Source of the DNA: Branchiostoma floridae
Lineage: Eukaryota; Chordata; Leptocardii; Amphioxiformes; Branchiostomatidae
Length of the DNA stretch: 55,770 nucleotides
Direction: 5' to 3'
Assembly (NCBI RefSeq): GCF_000003815.2
Contig: NC_049989.1
Coordinates: forward strand, 12,169,397-12,225,166
Shown: one piece after another, positions 11,594 to 23,056 of the stretch
How positions within the stretch are numbered: the first letter of the stretch is position 1
How the letters are laid out: every line of letters starts with the position of its first letter
Made by a program: the position numbers and the translations under genes
The notes under the pieces: generated by a model
Told to the model about the DNA's origin: nothing
Seen by the model: the letters and a program-made list of their open reading frames with translations, nothing else
The model's database searches: none

Positions 11594-14500
11594 ATGAAGC
11601 TGACCGCGTGTGTAGTACTGCTGGTGGTGTTAGCGCTCCTCCTGCCCGAGGAGTCGGCAGGGTGGTGGAGGAGGAGACGCCGACGGAGCTGTAGCCGGGT
11701 GAACTGCGCCTGGGGAAACTGGGGAAGCTGGGGGGCCTGTACCGCTCCTTGTGGCAACTCGGGGACCCAGACAAGATCCAGGTAAAGAGAATTTGTCTTC
11801 TCCGTGTTATGCTTCGGTAACATTTGCGCAGGGGCCCGTCGGGGATTTAGCCCGGCCGGGCTCTGAAGCCACAAATTTGTCCCTATGGACTGCAGAGTAC
11901 CGATAGGGCACCTCAAGATTAAGTCACGGGTCTATTTGGTACCGGGTCCCGGGTTAATTTTAACTTCGAGTTTAGAAAAAAAATCCAAGAGAAAAAGAAA
12001 GAGATTGAGATCTATAACGTCCATGGGTCTACTCTAGGAGCGTTGCGAGAGGTGCCCAGTGTGGAGGAGCGGGGTGCAGTGGGAGCAGCAGTGACACACA
12101 GGCCTGTAACAGGGGCTGTCCCAACGGAACTCCTTCCGGGGCAAGCTGCGTGTGTACGGGGACGGGATACACCGGGACTTGCTGTGACACAGGTTTGGTT
12201 TGGTTTTGTTTGGTTTAGATCGGATTTCCATTATTGATCGACACATAATGATAACTATAGGTTAGCATTACTTTGTGTTTTAAACTGATGTATTCAACGA
12301 AAAAATTGCTTAACCCATTTCTGTTGTTAGCTGTCAGTACAACTTTGTGCACCTGTACTGTTCCACTCGTCCCTCATGTATATGTCCAGGCATATTTTCC
12401 GATCATAGAAAGTCTCTATCAAACTATTATATATGATACTACATCTATCGCTATGTGGGAGAATATTTTCTAGACTCTACCAGGCTTCGTGGATCGGTGG
12501 TCTAATTGTAGAAATTGGACAAATAGAGTCTAAAGTACGCTAGGGGAGTTAGCCGGCCAGAAGAGTACGTTTCCTCACCTCGTGGTGAGGATAATGATTC
12601 TACCGATCCACGGAGCCTGGTAGAGGCTAAATATTTTCCACCATACGGTTTGACAGGCCGTTTAGCAAGCGGATTGTAAACCTTCTCCCGACCAATTTAA
12701 GTGGTCAGAAAGGAACAGCGATGACATAACGTGTTAAGCAATATATTCTTCATTCTTATTCTGTCACATCTTTCTTTTTGACATTAGAATTAACGTTGAT
12801 AGTCAGTATACATTTATGATATTTTTTGGGGCAACTTACGGCATATATTTGCTTATTTTGAAGCTGCTTTCTGCTATTTTACTATATGGTTATAAACCTT
12901 TTTCTTTGGAATTCACCGAAAATTGATACACTCTGAAGCTTTATTCCCTAAATTGTATCCTATTATTCATGTTTTAGCACTTTTAATCATAACACACACC
13001 GTAAGAGTGATTAAAATACTGTTGTTCTTCTTGATATCCTAGACATAAATGAGTGTAAGGACGGCAGCCACACCTGCCACCCTGTGCACGGAGTGTGTAC
13101 CAACACAGATGGAGGTTACACTTGCACCTGTGCTGAGGGGTACACTGGAGACGGGCATAGATGCATCCCCATCAATGGTTACGTATAACGTATTTATTAC
13201 TAACGATGATTGAAAGCTGAGCTAGCATTTACATATAGTACATTATATATAGCATTGGTTGGCCATAGTTGCTATGAATCAAAGTGCCACAATAAGAATA
13301 AAATTAATGAAGGCCTTAAGTGTAACCTTCAGCTCACAGTGGTACCTATCATATCATAATAAAACATTGAATACATTCAACTTTTCATTACTATTTAGCT
13401 ATAGGAGAGATATTTTGAGATGAAAAAATTATCTTGCGTGCATGATTTGTTTGACGTTGATATGATAGCAAAATAGTACGGGTCTAAAAAGGCTATTTCT
13501 TCTTTTGCTATATATGCAAACAAAAACAATATATAATGTTGACCTTTGTCGGTACTTCGTTTACCATTGCTCCTTACAGACTGCACTGCTAACAGTCACT
13601 GGGAGCGCTGTGGGTCTGCCTGCCCGCAGACATGTGACTCCAGCCCGTTCCAGATCTGCCCGGCAGTATGTGTGCTCGGATGTGTGTGTGACCGCGGATA
13701 CGTCCTTCACAACGATGTCTGTATCCTCCCTGATGATTGTCCCCCAGAAGGTGGGAATGTTTGTTTGTTTGTTACTTCCGGACAAGGCCTACGTCACATT
13801 TCCCAACCAAGGCCCGGCCGGGCAGTTTGTGGAAACGAGAAATAGAAAAATGATGTAAAAATAGACACAAATGATGCCCACGACTATTCTCTTTACGTCT
13901 TGAGTAGTTTGGTGTCATAACGTTACTTTTTGGAAATGTGACGTAGGCCTAAGAAGCTGTATCTCACGAAAGCTGCAGCATGTATTGCATGTACTTTGGC
14001 ACAAAGTAAAGTGGTAGCGGTGTGATAATGCAAGATTATTTTTTTTCATCATAATAATTAATAATATTTCGTGTAATATACTTCAGAAATAAACCCTATC
14101 TTCACATTGTGGAACAGTAGATAACTATTGTGTGTGTGCGCTGACTATTCTCCAAGCAGATGTGAGGTCTGTCTAGCAGCTTAATTGGCACAAAAGCTAC
14201 CTGTTAGATCAGATGAGATTCCATGTCAAGCAGATGTTACGCTCCGGTTTTCTACACTGCACTACACTACACGACCGACAGGTACTAACAGACCACGCCA
14301 ACAGAAGTGGAAACCTCAGTCCGGTTTAAAAGAGCCTTCCAAATTATCTTGTACAGGTCTAGGGCGAAGCTCTGCGTAGGAGAATATTTTGCCATCGGCA
14401 TTGTACTTCGTGACTTTTGATTTGACTGTAGACTACGGCATAAGTCATCATTGCGTCCATTTCTACAAACAACAGGTGCAGGAACAGAGTGGCAGCAAGT

Positions 14501-17056
14501 AAGTGGACGGCTCAAGTTCGTGTCCGTCGGTCGATCCGGTGTTTGGGGAGTGAACAGTAACAACCAGATCTACTACAGGACTGGGACGTACGGGGACGAG
14601 GCTTCTGCGGGCACGGGCTGGGTCAACATCGCTGGCTCCCTCAAACAGATCTCATCCGGTAACAACATCGTGTGGGGAGTCAACGGCAACGACGATATCT
14701 ACATCCGACTGGGTAAGCAAATAATCTTATTCCATCGTCTTTTCCAAGTCCGGCAAGCGTAGTTTTAGTCGATGAAGTTTAGCCATTCAGGTATTTAGAT
14801 ACTCGATACAAAATTACTCAGAAAACTAGACTATCCGCATTTCCTTGTCAGTGACGGAGTCAAATCTGTTCATTCACTGACAACAGAGAGCGGATGATGT
14901 TTGAAACGTATGACCGTTCACAAAACTTTGGTTCCTTCAATCTTCGGGCAATAGTGTTTTATTTCTGGAAGTACTCTGAACCATGTCTATAATATTGATG
15001 TAAATCTAATATTTTGATATTTTAGGAATCAGCTGGAGTTCTCCCAGTGGCTCCAGCTGGCGCCATATTCCAGGAAAGCTGAAGCAGGTGCACGTCAGCC
15101 CGACTAGTAACCAAGTGTGGGGCGTCAACTCGGGGGACAACATCTACCAACGGACTGGCATCACTGCCAGTAACCCGGCAGGTAAGAAGACTTTTCAATC
15201 AATTGATCAATCAATTGTTACTGAAACATTGAATAAAGAGCTCCTTTTACACAACCATTGCTCCATTTCATTTTCATTTTCAGCTTTAATTATAACCATC
15301 GTATAAGCTTCCCGGTAAATATTCCTTTTCCGGCATATATTCCTTTCCCGGCGATTTCCGGTTAAAAATCGCAATTCGACGCTTCCATTCACCGTCCCGA
15401 AGAGCCAACCCCCCCACCGCCCCCCCAGCAACTTACACCAATGCCCACAGAGAAGCCGGTGAAGGAGGCTAGCTTTGGTGACTGTCTGTCATCTTCTTCT
15501 AGCTAGTTCATGTTGCAACTGCAGCAGTAGGTGTCGCTACTACAGCAGTTACAGAATGCGCAACAACAGTATTTACATCATGATACGCACAGTGATCGCT
15601 TTATTCTTTATTTTTTACAATGCGGTTCCAAACGTAAATGAATGTGATGTATGTATATCTCCTTCTCTAAGTATGCGATGTGAAACATTCCAGGTTGTTG
15701 AAATTAGGCTTTTGAGTAATGTAGTCTTTAGTGATTCTTTGAACTTTCAGGTCATGATATGGCCGCTAAATTGTGATATCGAATCCAGGCTTTGCGTGTG
15801 TGGAGTGTGACACTGAGTTTATTGGCTTTACAGGAACAGGATGGCAGAATATCGGCGGGCGGCTGAAGTTCGTGTCGGTTGGTCGGGCCGGAGTTTGGGG
15901 CGTGAACAGTAACGACCAGATCTACTACCGCACAGGGACGGCTGGGAACGAGGCTTCCCAGGGTACCGGGTGGGAACAAGTCGACGGAGGCCTGAAACTC
16001 ATCTCGTCAGGAAACGGTGTTGTCTGGGGCGTCAACAACAACAACAACATCTACGTGCGAGGCGGTACGTCTTTTTACATCACATAAAGCTAAGGGCATA
16101 ACCAGCCGTATGTGCAATTTGTCCGTACGTTTTGGGGAGGTCACGTCCGCCACATATTTCTGAAAACGCTGTACAGGGCAGGCGCGTCGCCCGTACTGGC
16201 ACGTACGGGGGGCGAATCCGCAGCCCGAATTCGAAGGTACACAAAGTTTTGCCTGCACGGAAAGTTCTACGGCGTGTCTGCGTGCTCCAAAATACGTCGG
16301 ATTCCCTACGGCGAGTTCGTATACGGTATGGAGGCGGTACTTACCACTTACAGATCCCAAAAGATTGCCCACGGTTTGGCACGTAGACAGCACGTATTTG
16401 CACGTACGGCATGTTGTGCTCTTAGCTTAAAGCAAAGTGCGGAATAGCGTTCGTAGTCCAGTGGTTCAGCTGTGTTGTTGCTCACTTGACATGCATGCAG
16501 CTAGGATGTATTTTGGGCATCAGGGTGGTCTACTAGTGTTCATTGGGCTTGTCAGAAAGAGCTAGGAGAATTTGAACGGTACAATGAACCTATAGATAGT
16601 GTACATGGCACATGTCTTCTCTGTTACGAACAGTGAAGATTTTCGGCGAGTTCACTTTGCTTTCTCTTTTAAACAACCAAACAAACAAAAAAATACCAAA
16701 GAATTACTATTTACAGTGTTGAAGCTAGGGTAAAAGGTTGAACGATCTCAAACTAGTACTCTCACCCAAGCTAAGTAATATTTTTACGTTTGTTTAAGGC
16801 TAGATTGTTTGCCATCTGTTTGATGGAGTTTTAAAGTCGATGAGTTTTAAAATAAAAGTTTTAATGTGGTTGAATCGTCTCCATTGCAGGCATAAGCCCT
16901 GAAACACCCAAAGGCACGAGCTGGCATCAAATCGGAGGGAGTCTGAAGGGGGTTCACGTCAGCTCCAGCAGCAAGCAGGTGTGGGGAGTGAACGCAGCCG
17001 ACAACATCTACCGGCGGCAGGGAATCCCCCTGGACAGCCCTCAGTGTGAGGACTGA
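11594..17056 (+). CDS. secreted TSP1-EGF-TIL-tectonin (tachylectin-1-like) lectin
   Basis: Eight coding exons: 11594-11781, 12038-12192, 13043-13177, 13580-13750, 14476-14712, 15026-15181, 15834-16064, 16890-17056. Frame is continuous and gives 479 aa. The first intron is phase 2 and the rest phase 1. A signal peptide (residues 1 to about 23) is followed by WWRRRRRR. Next comes a thrombospondin type 1 repeat ([10 protein letters not shown]), a calcium-binding EGF domain (DINEC, with the C-x-N-x4-Y-x-C hydroxylation motif) and a trypsin-inhibitor-like cysteine-rich domain ending DDCPPE. The rest is six tectonin blades, each carrying WGVN and an IYxR strand. Six such blades form the propeller of tachylectin-1 and fish-egg lectins, which bind bacterial surface glycans. 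A secreted pattern-recognition protein is the likely role. The start is set by the ATG directly after a CAG acceptor and at the head of the signal peptide. Confidence 0.88.
11826..11985. repeat. dispersed GC-rich repeat, copy 1
   Basis: Stretches such as GAAGCCACAAATTTGTCCC and CCCGGCCGGGCTC recur at about 31630-31790 in the same orientation. It lies in intron 1 of the lectin coding region. The class is unknown. Confidence 0.65.
12471..12629. mobile_element. hairpin MITE with 9-bp target duplication
   Basis: The arms TAGACTCTACCAGGCTTCG (left) and GGAGCCTGGTAGAGGCTA (right) pair with few mismatches. The element is bounded by the direct repeat AATATTTTC at 12462-12470 and 12630-12638. The interior contains GTTAGCCGGCC, also seen in the 47.8 kb hairpin. 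It lies in a lectin intron. Confidence 0.8.
16100..16400. repeat. dispersed repeat, copy 1 (partner at 35.43 kb)
   Basis: GTGCAATTTGTCCGTACGTT, GTACAGGGCAGGCGCGTCGC and CAAAAGATTGCCCACG are shared, in the same order and orientation, with 35436-35700. It lies in the last lectin intron. Frames over it reflect the repeat, not an exon. Confidence 0.8.
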
Positions 17057-17449
17057 TGCCTTTTGTTTCTTGTTACCTCCGGGATGGAGGTTCAACCCCA
17101 ACAGGGGTACTGCTTTTTGTTGTGTGTTTGTGTGCTCGCACATATAACTCAAGATCGTTACGATATATGTCTATGATATTTGATACATGTGTGATTATTT
17201 AGGTTTCAAAGAAAATTGAAAGTAGCGTGGTGTAGTCGATTATTCTAGCTGCTTCTTTAATTTCTTCAGTAGGTAATATATGTTATACAACCTCTTCCTG
17301 TCAGGGGCTAATTGTTGGTGTTTCTTTACAGATTCTAAAGGTATAACTGCGTGTTAAACTAAGAATTTGAAGTGGGGTGTTGTGAATGTGAATTACACAC
17401 ACACATTTGAATAATCTTTAAGACTAATATCGCTATATGCGAACGCATA

Positions 17450-18027
17450 CGAGGGGCGTTCAAGAAGTAATCCACCTGACCCACTTCCAGTTGTCTGATC
17501 TAGATGAAATTTTGCATATGTAATGATTCATATCTTTATGGGTTATGTTGCAAAAAACAGCTCTGAACTAATTTTGGTTTTTGATTTAAAGGTTTTTGAA
17601 CTGAGTCAGGTGTGAAATGGACCAGGTGTGAAATGGAGCCAGTTGAGTGTCGCGCAGTGATCCGGTTTTTGTATTTGAAAGGACGCATACAAAATGAGAC
17701 TTTTGATGAAATAAAAGAAACTTATGGTGATGATTCCCCATCATCTGACCTTGTAAAACGCTGGCATTGTGAATTCAAACATGGCCGGAAGTCTGTGGAA
17801 ACAGCTCCCAGACCTGGTCGTCCCTCTTCTGCCATTGATGAGGCATCTGTTGCAGGACCAACCTGGGGCGTCCTACAAAAACGGTGTACAGAGCTGCATC
17901 AAACGATGGTAGAAATGCATAACTCTGGGTGATTCCTATGAAGAGAAAGACTAATAACTGCACCAAGTTTCATTAATCTCCTCCTTTGGGAAATGGGTCA
18001 GGTGGATTACTTCTTGAACGCCCCTCG
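17450..18027 (+). mobile_element. mariner-type deletion derivative
   Basis: The terminal inverted repeats start CGAGGGGCGTTCAAGAAGTA and extend about 39 bp with few mismatches. TA target duplications lie at 17448-17449 and 18028-18029. At 578 bp it is less than half the length of an intact mariner and contains only the transposase N-terminus. Confidence 0.92.
17612..17932 (+). pseudogene. truncated mariner transposase (N-terminal HTH only)
   Basis: This 106-aa frame carries the mariner DNA-binding half: an HTH with FLYLKGR and ETYGDDSPSSD, then VKRWHCEFKHGRKSVETAP and PGRPSSAIDE. After about residue 80 it diverges into unrelated residues and stops. The DDD catalytic domain is absent, because the interior was deleted down to the 3' terminal repeat. 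It may still be an intact DNA-binding peptide, but more likely it is a decaying relic. Confidence 0.8.
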
Positions 18028-19349
18028 TATGTACCCTAGATGTAAAGTATAGAATCACTGTTTGGCAGATTGGATAAATTCAAGCTTTCATTCAATTGTT
18101 ACTTGTTAGCGCGATTACTCTGTACACTTTCATAGAAAATCAAGAAAGAATGTCATATAAATATACAGGATATGCTTGTTTTTCGCAATATAAACTTATT
18201 GCTTTCTTGATATCGACATATCTCTCGTTTAATCATGCTATACTTTCGGTTGGTCATTGACACATCTGTTGGTCATTGTTAAGAATATGCAACTTTATCA
18301 TTACAATATCTACAATATAAATGTAATTGCGATAGAAAATGAAATGATGCTTTCTCGTCATTTGACAGAAATAGATGGGTTTGACTGTGTATCGTTTCTT
18401 CTTGTGCTATTACAGAAAAAAATCACATGTATTCATTTGGTCCGGTCCCTGTCTATTATTTCATCGTTTTGCGAGTAGTACAACTACTCTATAGTGTGAT
18501 AATGCGTGAAAAAACTACAGAAAAATACCATACATAGGAGAACTGGAGAGTGGTACTATTTGATGACACAGATATACTGACTCTTTCATACAGATACATA
18601 TAATCTTTGATCTTATGATATACACTGCTACCACTTTCTTTCTGTAGATAGTAAAATATAAAAATAGCAAAGAAGTAACTGACAAATTTCAGCACCCACA
18701 TGTAAACAACAAAGACTGAGCATTTTTTTAACGTTGTGTTATTGACTTTTCCTTGCCCGAAAGGCAAAGTTTAAACACTGCATTTCACCTTACGCGGTAG
18801 CAGGTGATCCGAGACGACCTCAAGTGTCTGTCTTTTGTTGTATAGACCAACCAAAAGCAGAAGTTCGCTTAATATGGGTCAAATCCTCTTTTGTATTGTG
18901 CCACTATGCAACCTGAAAACTATATATATTGATGGATTTCAGGTTAAAACAACCAAAAACAGCACATTGCTCTGTGTGACTGACTGCATGTTGTACACCC
19001 ACACTGCAGCCACAAGGCAAACGTAACAAAACACTCGGCTTAGAAGTGAAGCATTCAAGACAACAACCGCGTGTCATGTAGTGCTTGAAGTTGTGTGGCA
19101 GGTCTCACCTCTGGGTCAACCGTGACCATGCACTAGGCACTAGGTACGCTTCTTTCATGCGGGCTTCAAGCTAACGAGGCCAAGTCTTACAATGCTGCTG
19201 TGAAGTGAATGGTTATAGTGTTGACAGGATTCTTCGGAACTGACTGATGGTGTTCATCAACAGTCTGTCTTCTACAGTCTGGCATGTCAAAGTTTTATTA
19301 ATAAAAAATAATAATATTTTCTGATAACTCTGAGAGAAATTTTTGATTG

Positions 19350-19990
19350 GCGATTGTCAAATAAAGTTTGTTGCCTACCGTGACTCGTTGTGGGGCCCGT
19401 TCGTCGATGGAAAGCTAACGGCGCACTGTAAGGTTTCAAGAGTTCACCTTGCTTTAATGGGCTTTTTTTTGCTTTCCTGAAAAGTTCTCATCTTACAACA
19501 CCTGTCCGTAAGCACCAATTGGTTCCTATAGGCCCGGGGGGTGGAGACACTTGGGTCGTGTCCATCAATGGATATTTTGTATTGATGCTGAAAGTGAAAG
19601 ACCTTTCTTTGACAGTTCCTTCCTCATGCGTCATTGTTGGGGGACTTTGTCTATATGCCTAACGCCACTAGCGGAAGAAAAACACGTTTTCTAAGAAAGT
19701 CCCATTGTACATAACCAGCAACCTGTGTCTTCGCACCATGGTAGGAAAATACACAAATACACATGCCCACCTGGGTAGCCCATCGCAACACGTACACCAT
19801 CGCGGTCAATAACCTGTTTATTCAAGCATATCATTTCCTCATCAGGTCCTCTACTCACCTTTTCAGCGGTACGAAAATGACACTTACAAGGGACGTGGAA
19901 GGACCCAGCCTCTTTTATTGTATTCATGTTGAAACTTCCATATGTCGTACATGTAGGATCATCATACGTGACAAACATAAATAAAAAGGC
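19350..19990. repeat. dispersed repeat, copy 2 (inverted relative to 10.94 kb)
   Basis: This is the reverse complement of the 10.94-11.5 kb repeat, including CATCGCGGTCAATAACCTGT and TTGCCTACCGTG. A shorter third copy at 20650-21010 has the same orientation as this one. Confidence 0.7.
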
Positions 19991-21078
19991 CACACTTGAT
20001 TTTATGGATTATTATTTTTTTTATTTTCACCTCCTCCGAGGCTCACGCAAGCCTAAAACTTGCCGACTCATATTGCCGCAAAAGGCCAATATGTGCCGAC
20101 TTGTCCTAAAATTCGCTATTTTATTGGCCAAAATTTACATTTATAAATGCAGAGGATCCAAACGAGTTAGTTTTCAATCATTTATTAATTATGTTAATTT
20201 CTTTAAAAAGGTTGAAGTTTAAATCGCTATCAGGAGAGGGAAGATGGCGAAGCACCAAGGGAAGTGGGGAAAATTAGCTACAAATGATACATCAGTCTCT
20301 GTTTGATTTATATTTTACTTAATAGTTACGTTTCCTTTGCATCTATATGGTTCAGATGGTTCACATTTTGTTTCTGTTATGTAAGGTTACTTGACGTGTG
20401 AATAATGTCCGTCCAATGTTTCACCAAGCTTTTACCACCTAAGATATCACCAAAAGACTATATTTCTACTAAAGCACAAAATCCCACCATCATACAGAAC
20501 GTGGGACAATTCATTAACCACTGCCTTCAAAGAGGAAGTCAAACCCGACAATAGTATACATTGTATCATATAGTTGATTAGACAATAGTTTTTATGTATC
20601 ACACTCTCTACTTCCCTTAGTTCTTGAGACTGTATATGCAATTAGCCCTCGGGCATGACTTTGCAAATAAACATCAGTTACTATTGATGCTAAAAGTGAA
20701 AGACTTTTTTTCTGACTATTCGTTCCCCATACGTCATCGCTGGGAATGTTTTTTTTTATCTATGTGCCAAACGTGACCGAGACAAACAAGAGGAGGAAAC
20801 ACTTTTTTGAAGAAAGACGTAAGACTTATGCTAACACCTATTCAGTAACCTGCGCCTGCGCACTAAGGTAGCAACATGCACATACATGTCCACCTAAAAG
20901 TTTTGTATCTCATCGTCACACGTACACTTTCGCGGTCAATAACCTGTTAGTTCAAGCAAATCATTTCCTCAAAGATTTCTCCTCACCTTTTTGGCTTTAA
21001 AGACATTTAATTGACATGAGAAATCACCCAGCCTCTTTTTTTATTATCTTCGCCACGAAGGTTATGATTTCGCCAGCG

Positions 21079-21179
<101 letters not shown>

Positions 21180-21847
21180 TTGTCAACACGATAACTCATG
21201 GAAGCCAATATGGATTGTTTTCACATTTTGGTACGTGGGTAGGTCTTGTTGAATCCTGAAAATTACTATATCTTAGGCCATCTAGCGGCTTTCTGCGGTT
21301 CTGCAGCGCAACTTTTGCTTTTGACATCACGTATTCAGGACATGCTATGATTATGATTTTTGGTTGTGGTCGAGAAGAAGTGAGGTAAGTTTGGGACCTA
21401 TGATTGTGTTGACGTTGACGCTTGCGGATATGTAGCTACCCTTATTATGCATACAGTGGAGCTAGACGGAAAGACTGGTACACTAAACCTAGTCCCACAT
21501 TGTATTCATTGTATCTTCAAACCATGCAGCCCCATATGATCTATCAATTGAAAGCTCAAGTTATGCTCCATAGTTTCTGACTATGGATCCCTATAGCTAT
21601 TATTTTCGATACGTGTACTGTGAGAAAGTGTTCGAGGTGTGCCCCCAGCCCCCCCCCCCCCCCCCCCTTAAAAACGAGACTTCCGCCATCTGAGAGTACA
21701 GGTGACGAAATTTTTCGGGTCTGCTTGGGATTCGAACCAAGAACCTCTAGCTTCTCAGTCAACATCACTAACCACAATGTCCCATCGCCACCTACTACTT
21801 ACGACACCATCCTTGAGCTAGATGGAGTAACGAACTATACTAGTCTG

Positions 21848-22395
21848 TCAACCATTCAGCCGAGCAGTTCTCAGGTTCACCTGAATGTAAAGAGTGCTTA
21901 ACAACAAACTACAAACACGAAGAGGTCGTCTCGGATCACCTGCTACCGTGAGGTATATGAGCTTACACTGCGTTGGTGAAGCGCCACCTGACGGACAATA
22001 GCATAATCACAGACACCCGCAAAATTCCGTGCAAAAGTATCTATCCGTTCTAGGTTACTGCTAAGATTTTTCTGCTTATTCAGCTTATTCATCTTTTACC
22101 ATTAAGCCGAGTTTTATTTTTCCAATATTTAAGACAAAAATGACTTGTGAGATTCCTCTTTCGATAAAATGCCATTTGCCAGACATCAGAAAATCATGAC
22201 GTATGTAGACTAATTTCATTCTACTTCATAATCATACACATTTGAAGGATTGTGCTTTTGCTTTGCATTCGAAAACAACTCCATACCCCTGTAAAGTGCT
22301 CAATTTGCATGGCATTGTAGCCACTTGAACTGATAGCGACTTTTATTTACTTTAAGTCGTAGGTCCAAATGGCCCCGAAACATTATTACGACAGT
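21848..22395. repeat. dispersed repeat, copy 1 (partner at 31.1 kb)
   Basis: The block starts ACCATTCAGCCGAGCAGTTC, contains GAGGTCGTCTCGGATCACCT and ends near CTTTTATTTACTTTA. It recurs at about 31095-31640 in the same orientation. A fragment of it is inverted at 18.80 kb. Confidence 0.8.
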
Positions 22396-23056
22396 TTGTT
22401 TACCGCAAGGAATGCTGGGACAGTTTGTGATCAAGCGATGTTTACATTGCACGGCGCTTCCTAGCGCAGTGTTGTAGTACGTGCGTTGGTATAGAGTTAA
22501 GGATGACGCAACGCGCCGCGCCGCGCTGCAGGTGCTTCCACCTGGCAGGTGCGTATACGAACACCTGTTATAAAGATCATTCTAGAATGGTTAGGTAAAG
22601 AATAAAGATCATTTTTAAGTTTTTGAAGTCGCGAGTTTGTTTTTTGCTGCGGCTAGTGTTGTTGACACTACATGTACATGTTACTTGTTACTAAGATGTA
22701 CACTGGTACATATTACTTAAAAAATGAATTAGTTTGGTACTTGTCACTAAGTTGCTCCCTGGTACACGTTACACACTTGTACCCTGTCACATACCCCCCT
22801 CACCCCCCCCCCCTCATTTCCTCCGGTCCGCATGCTCCACAGCATGCGGACCGGAAGGAGCCTCCACTGTGGAAGGAGCCTCCACAGATAGATCTACACA
22901 TAGGTCTGTTGTAGGCCAGTACCCAGGTACTAATAAAATTCCAGGCCTGCAGCCTCTGTTACATGTTATTACTTGGTTTTGCATTAATGCACGTAAGCGT
23001 ATATTAATTTGACTTATGGACTCCTTTGTGAACAAGTTTGTATTCGGAAATGGCCA

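Noticed and set aside
15427-15475. Possible extra exon of the lectin gene after a C-rich acceptor
   Set aside because: In the required phase it runs into TAG, and the flanking exons already join in frame without it.
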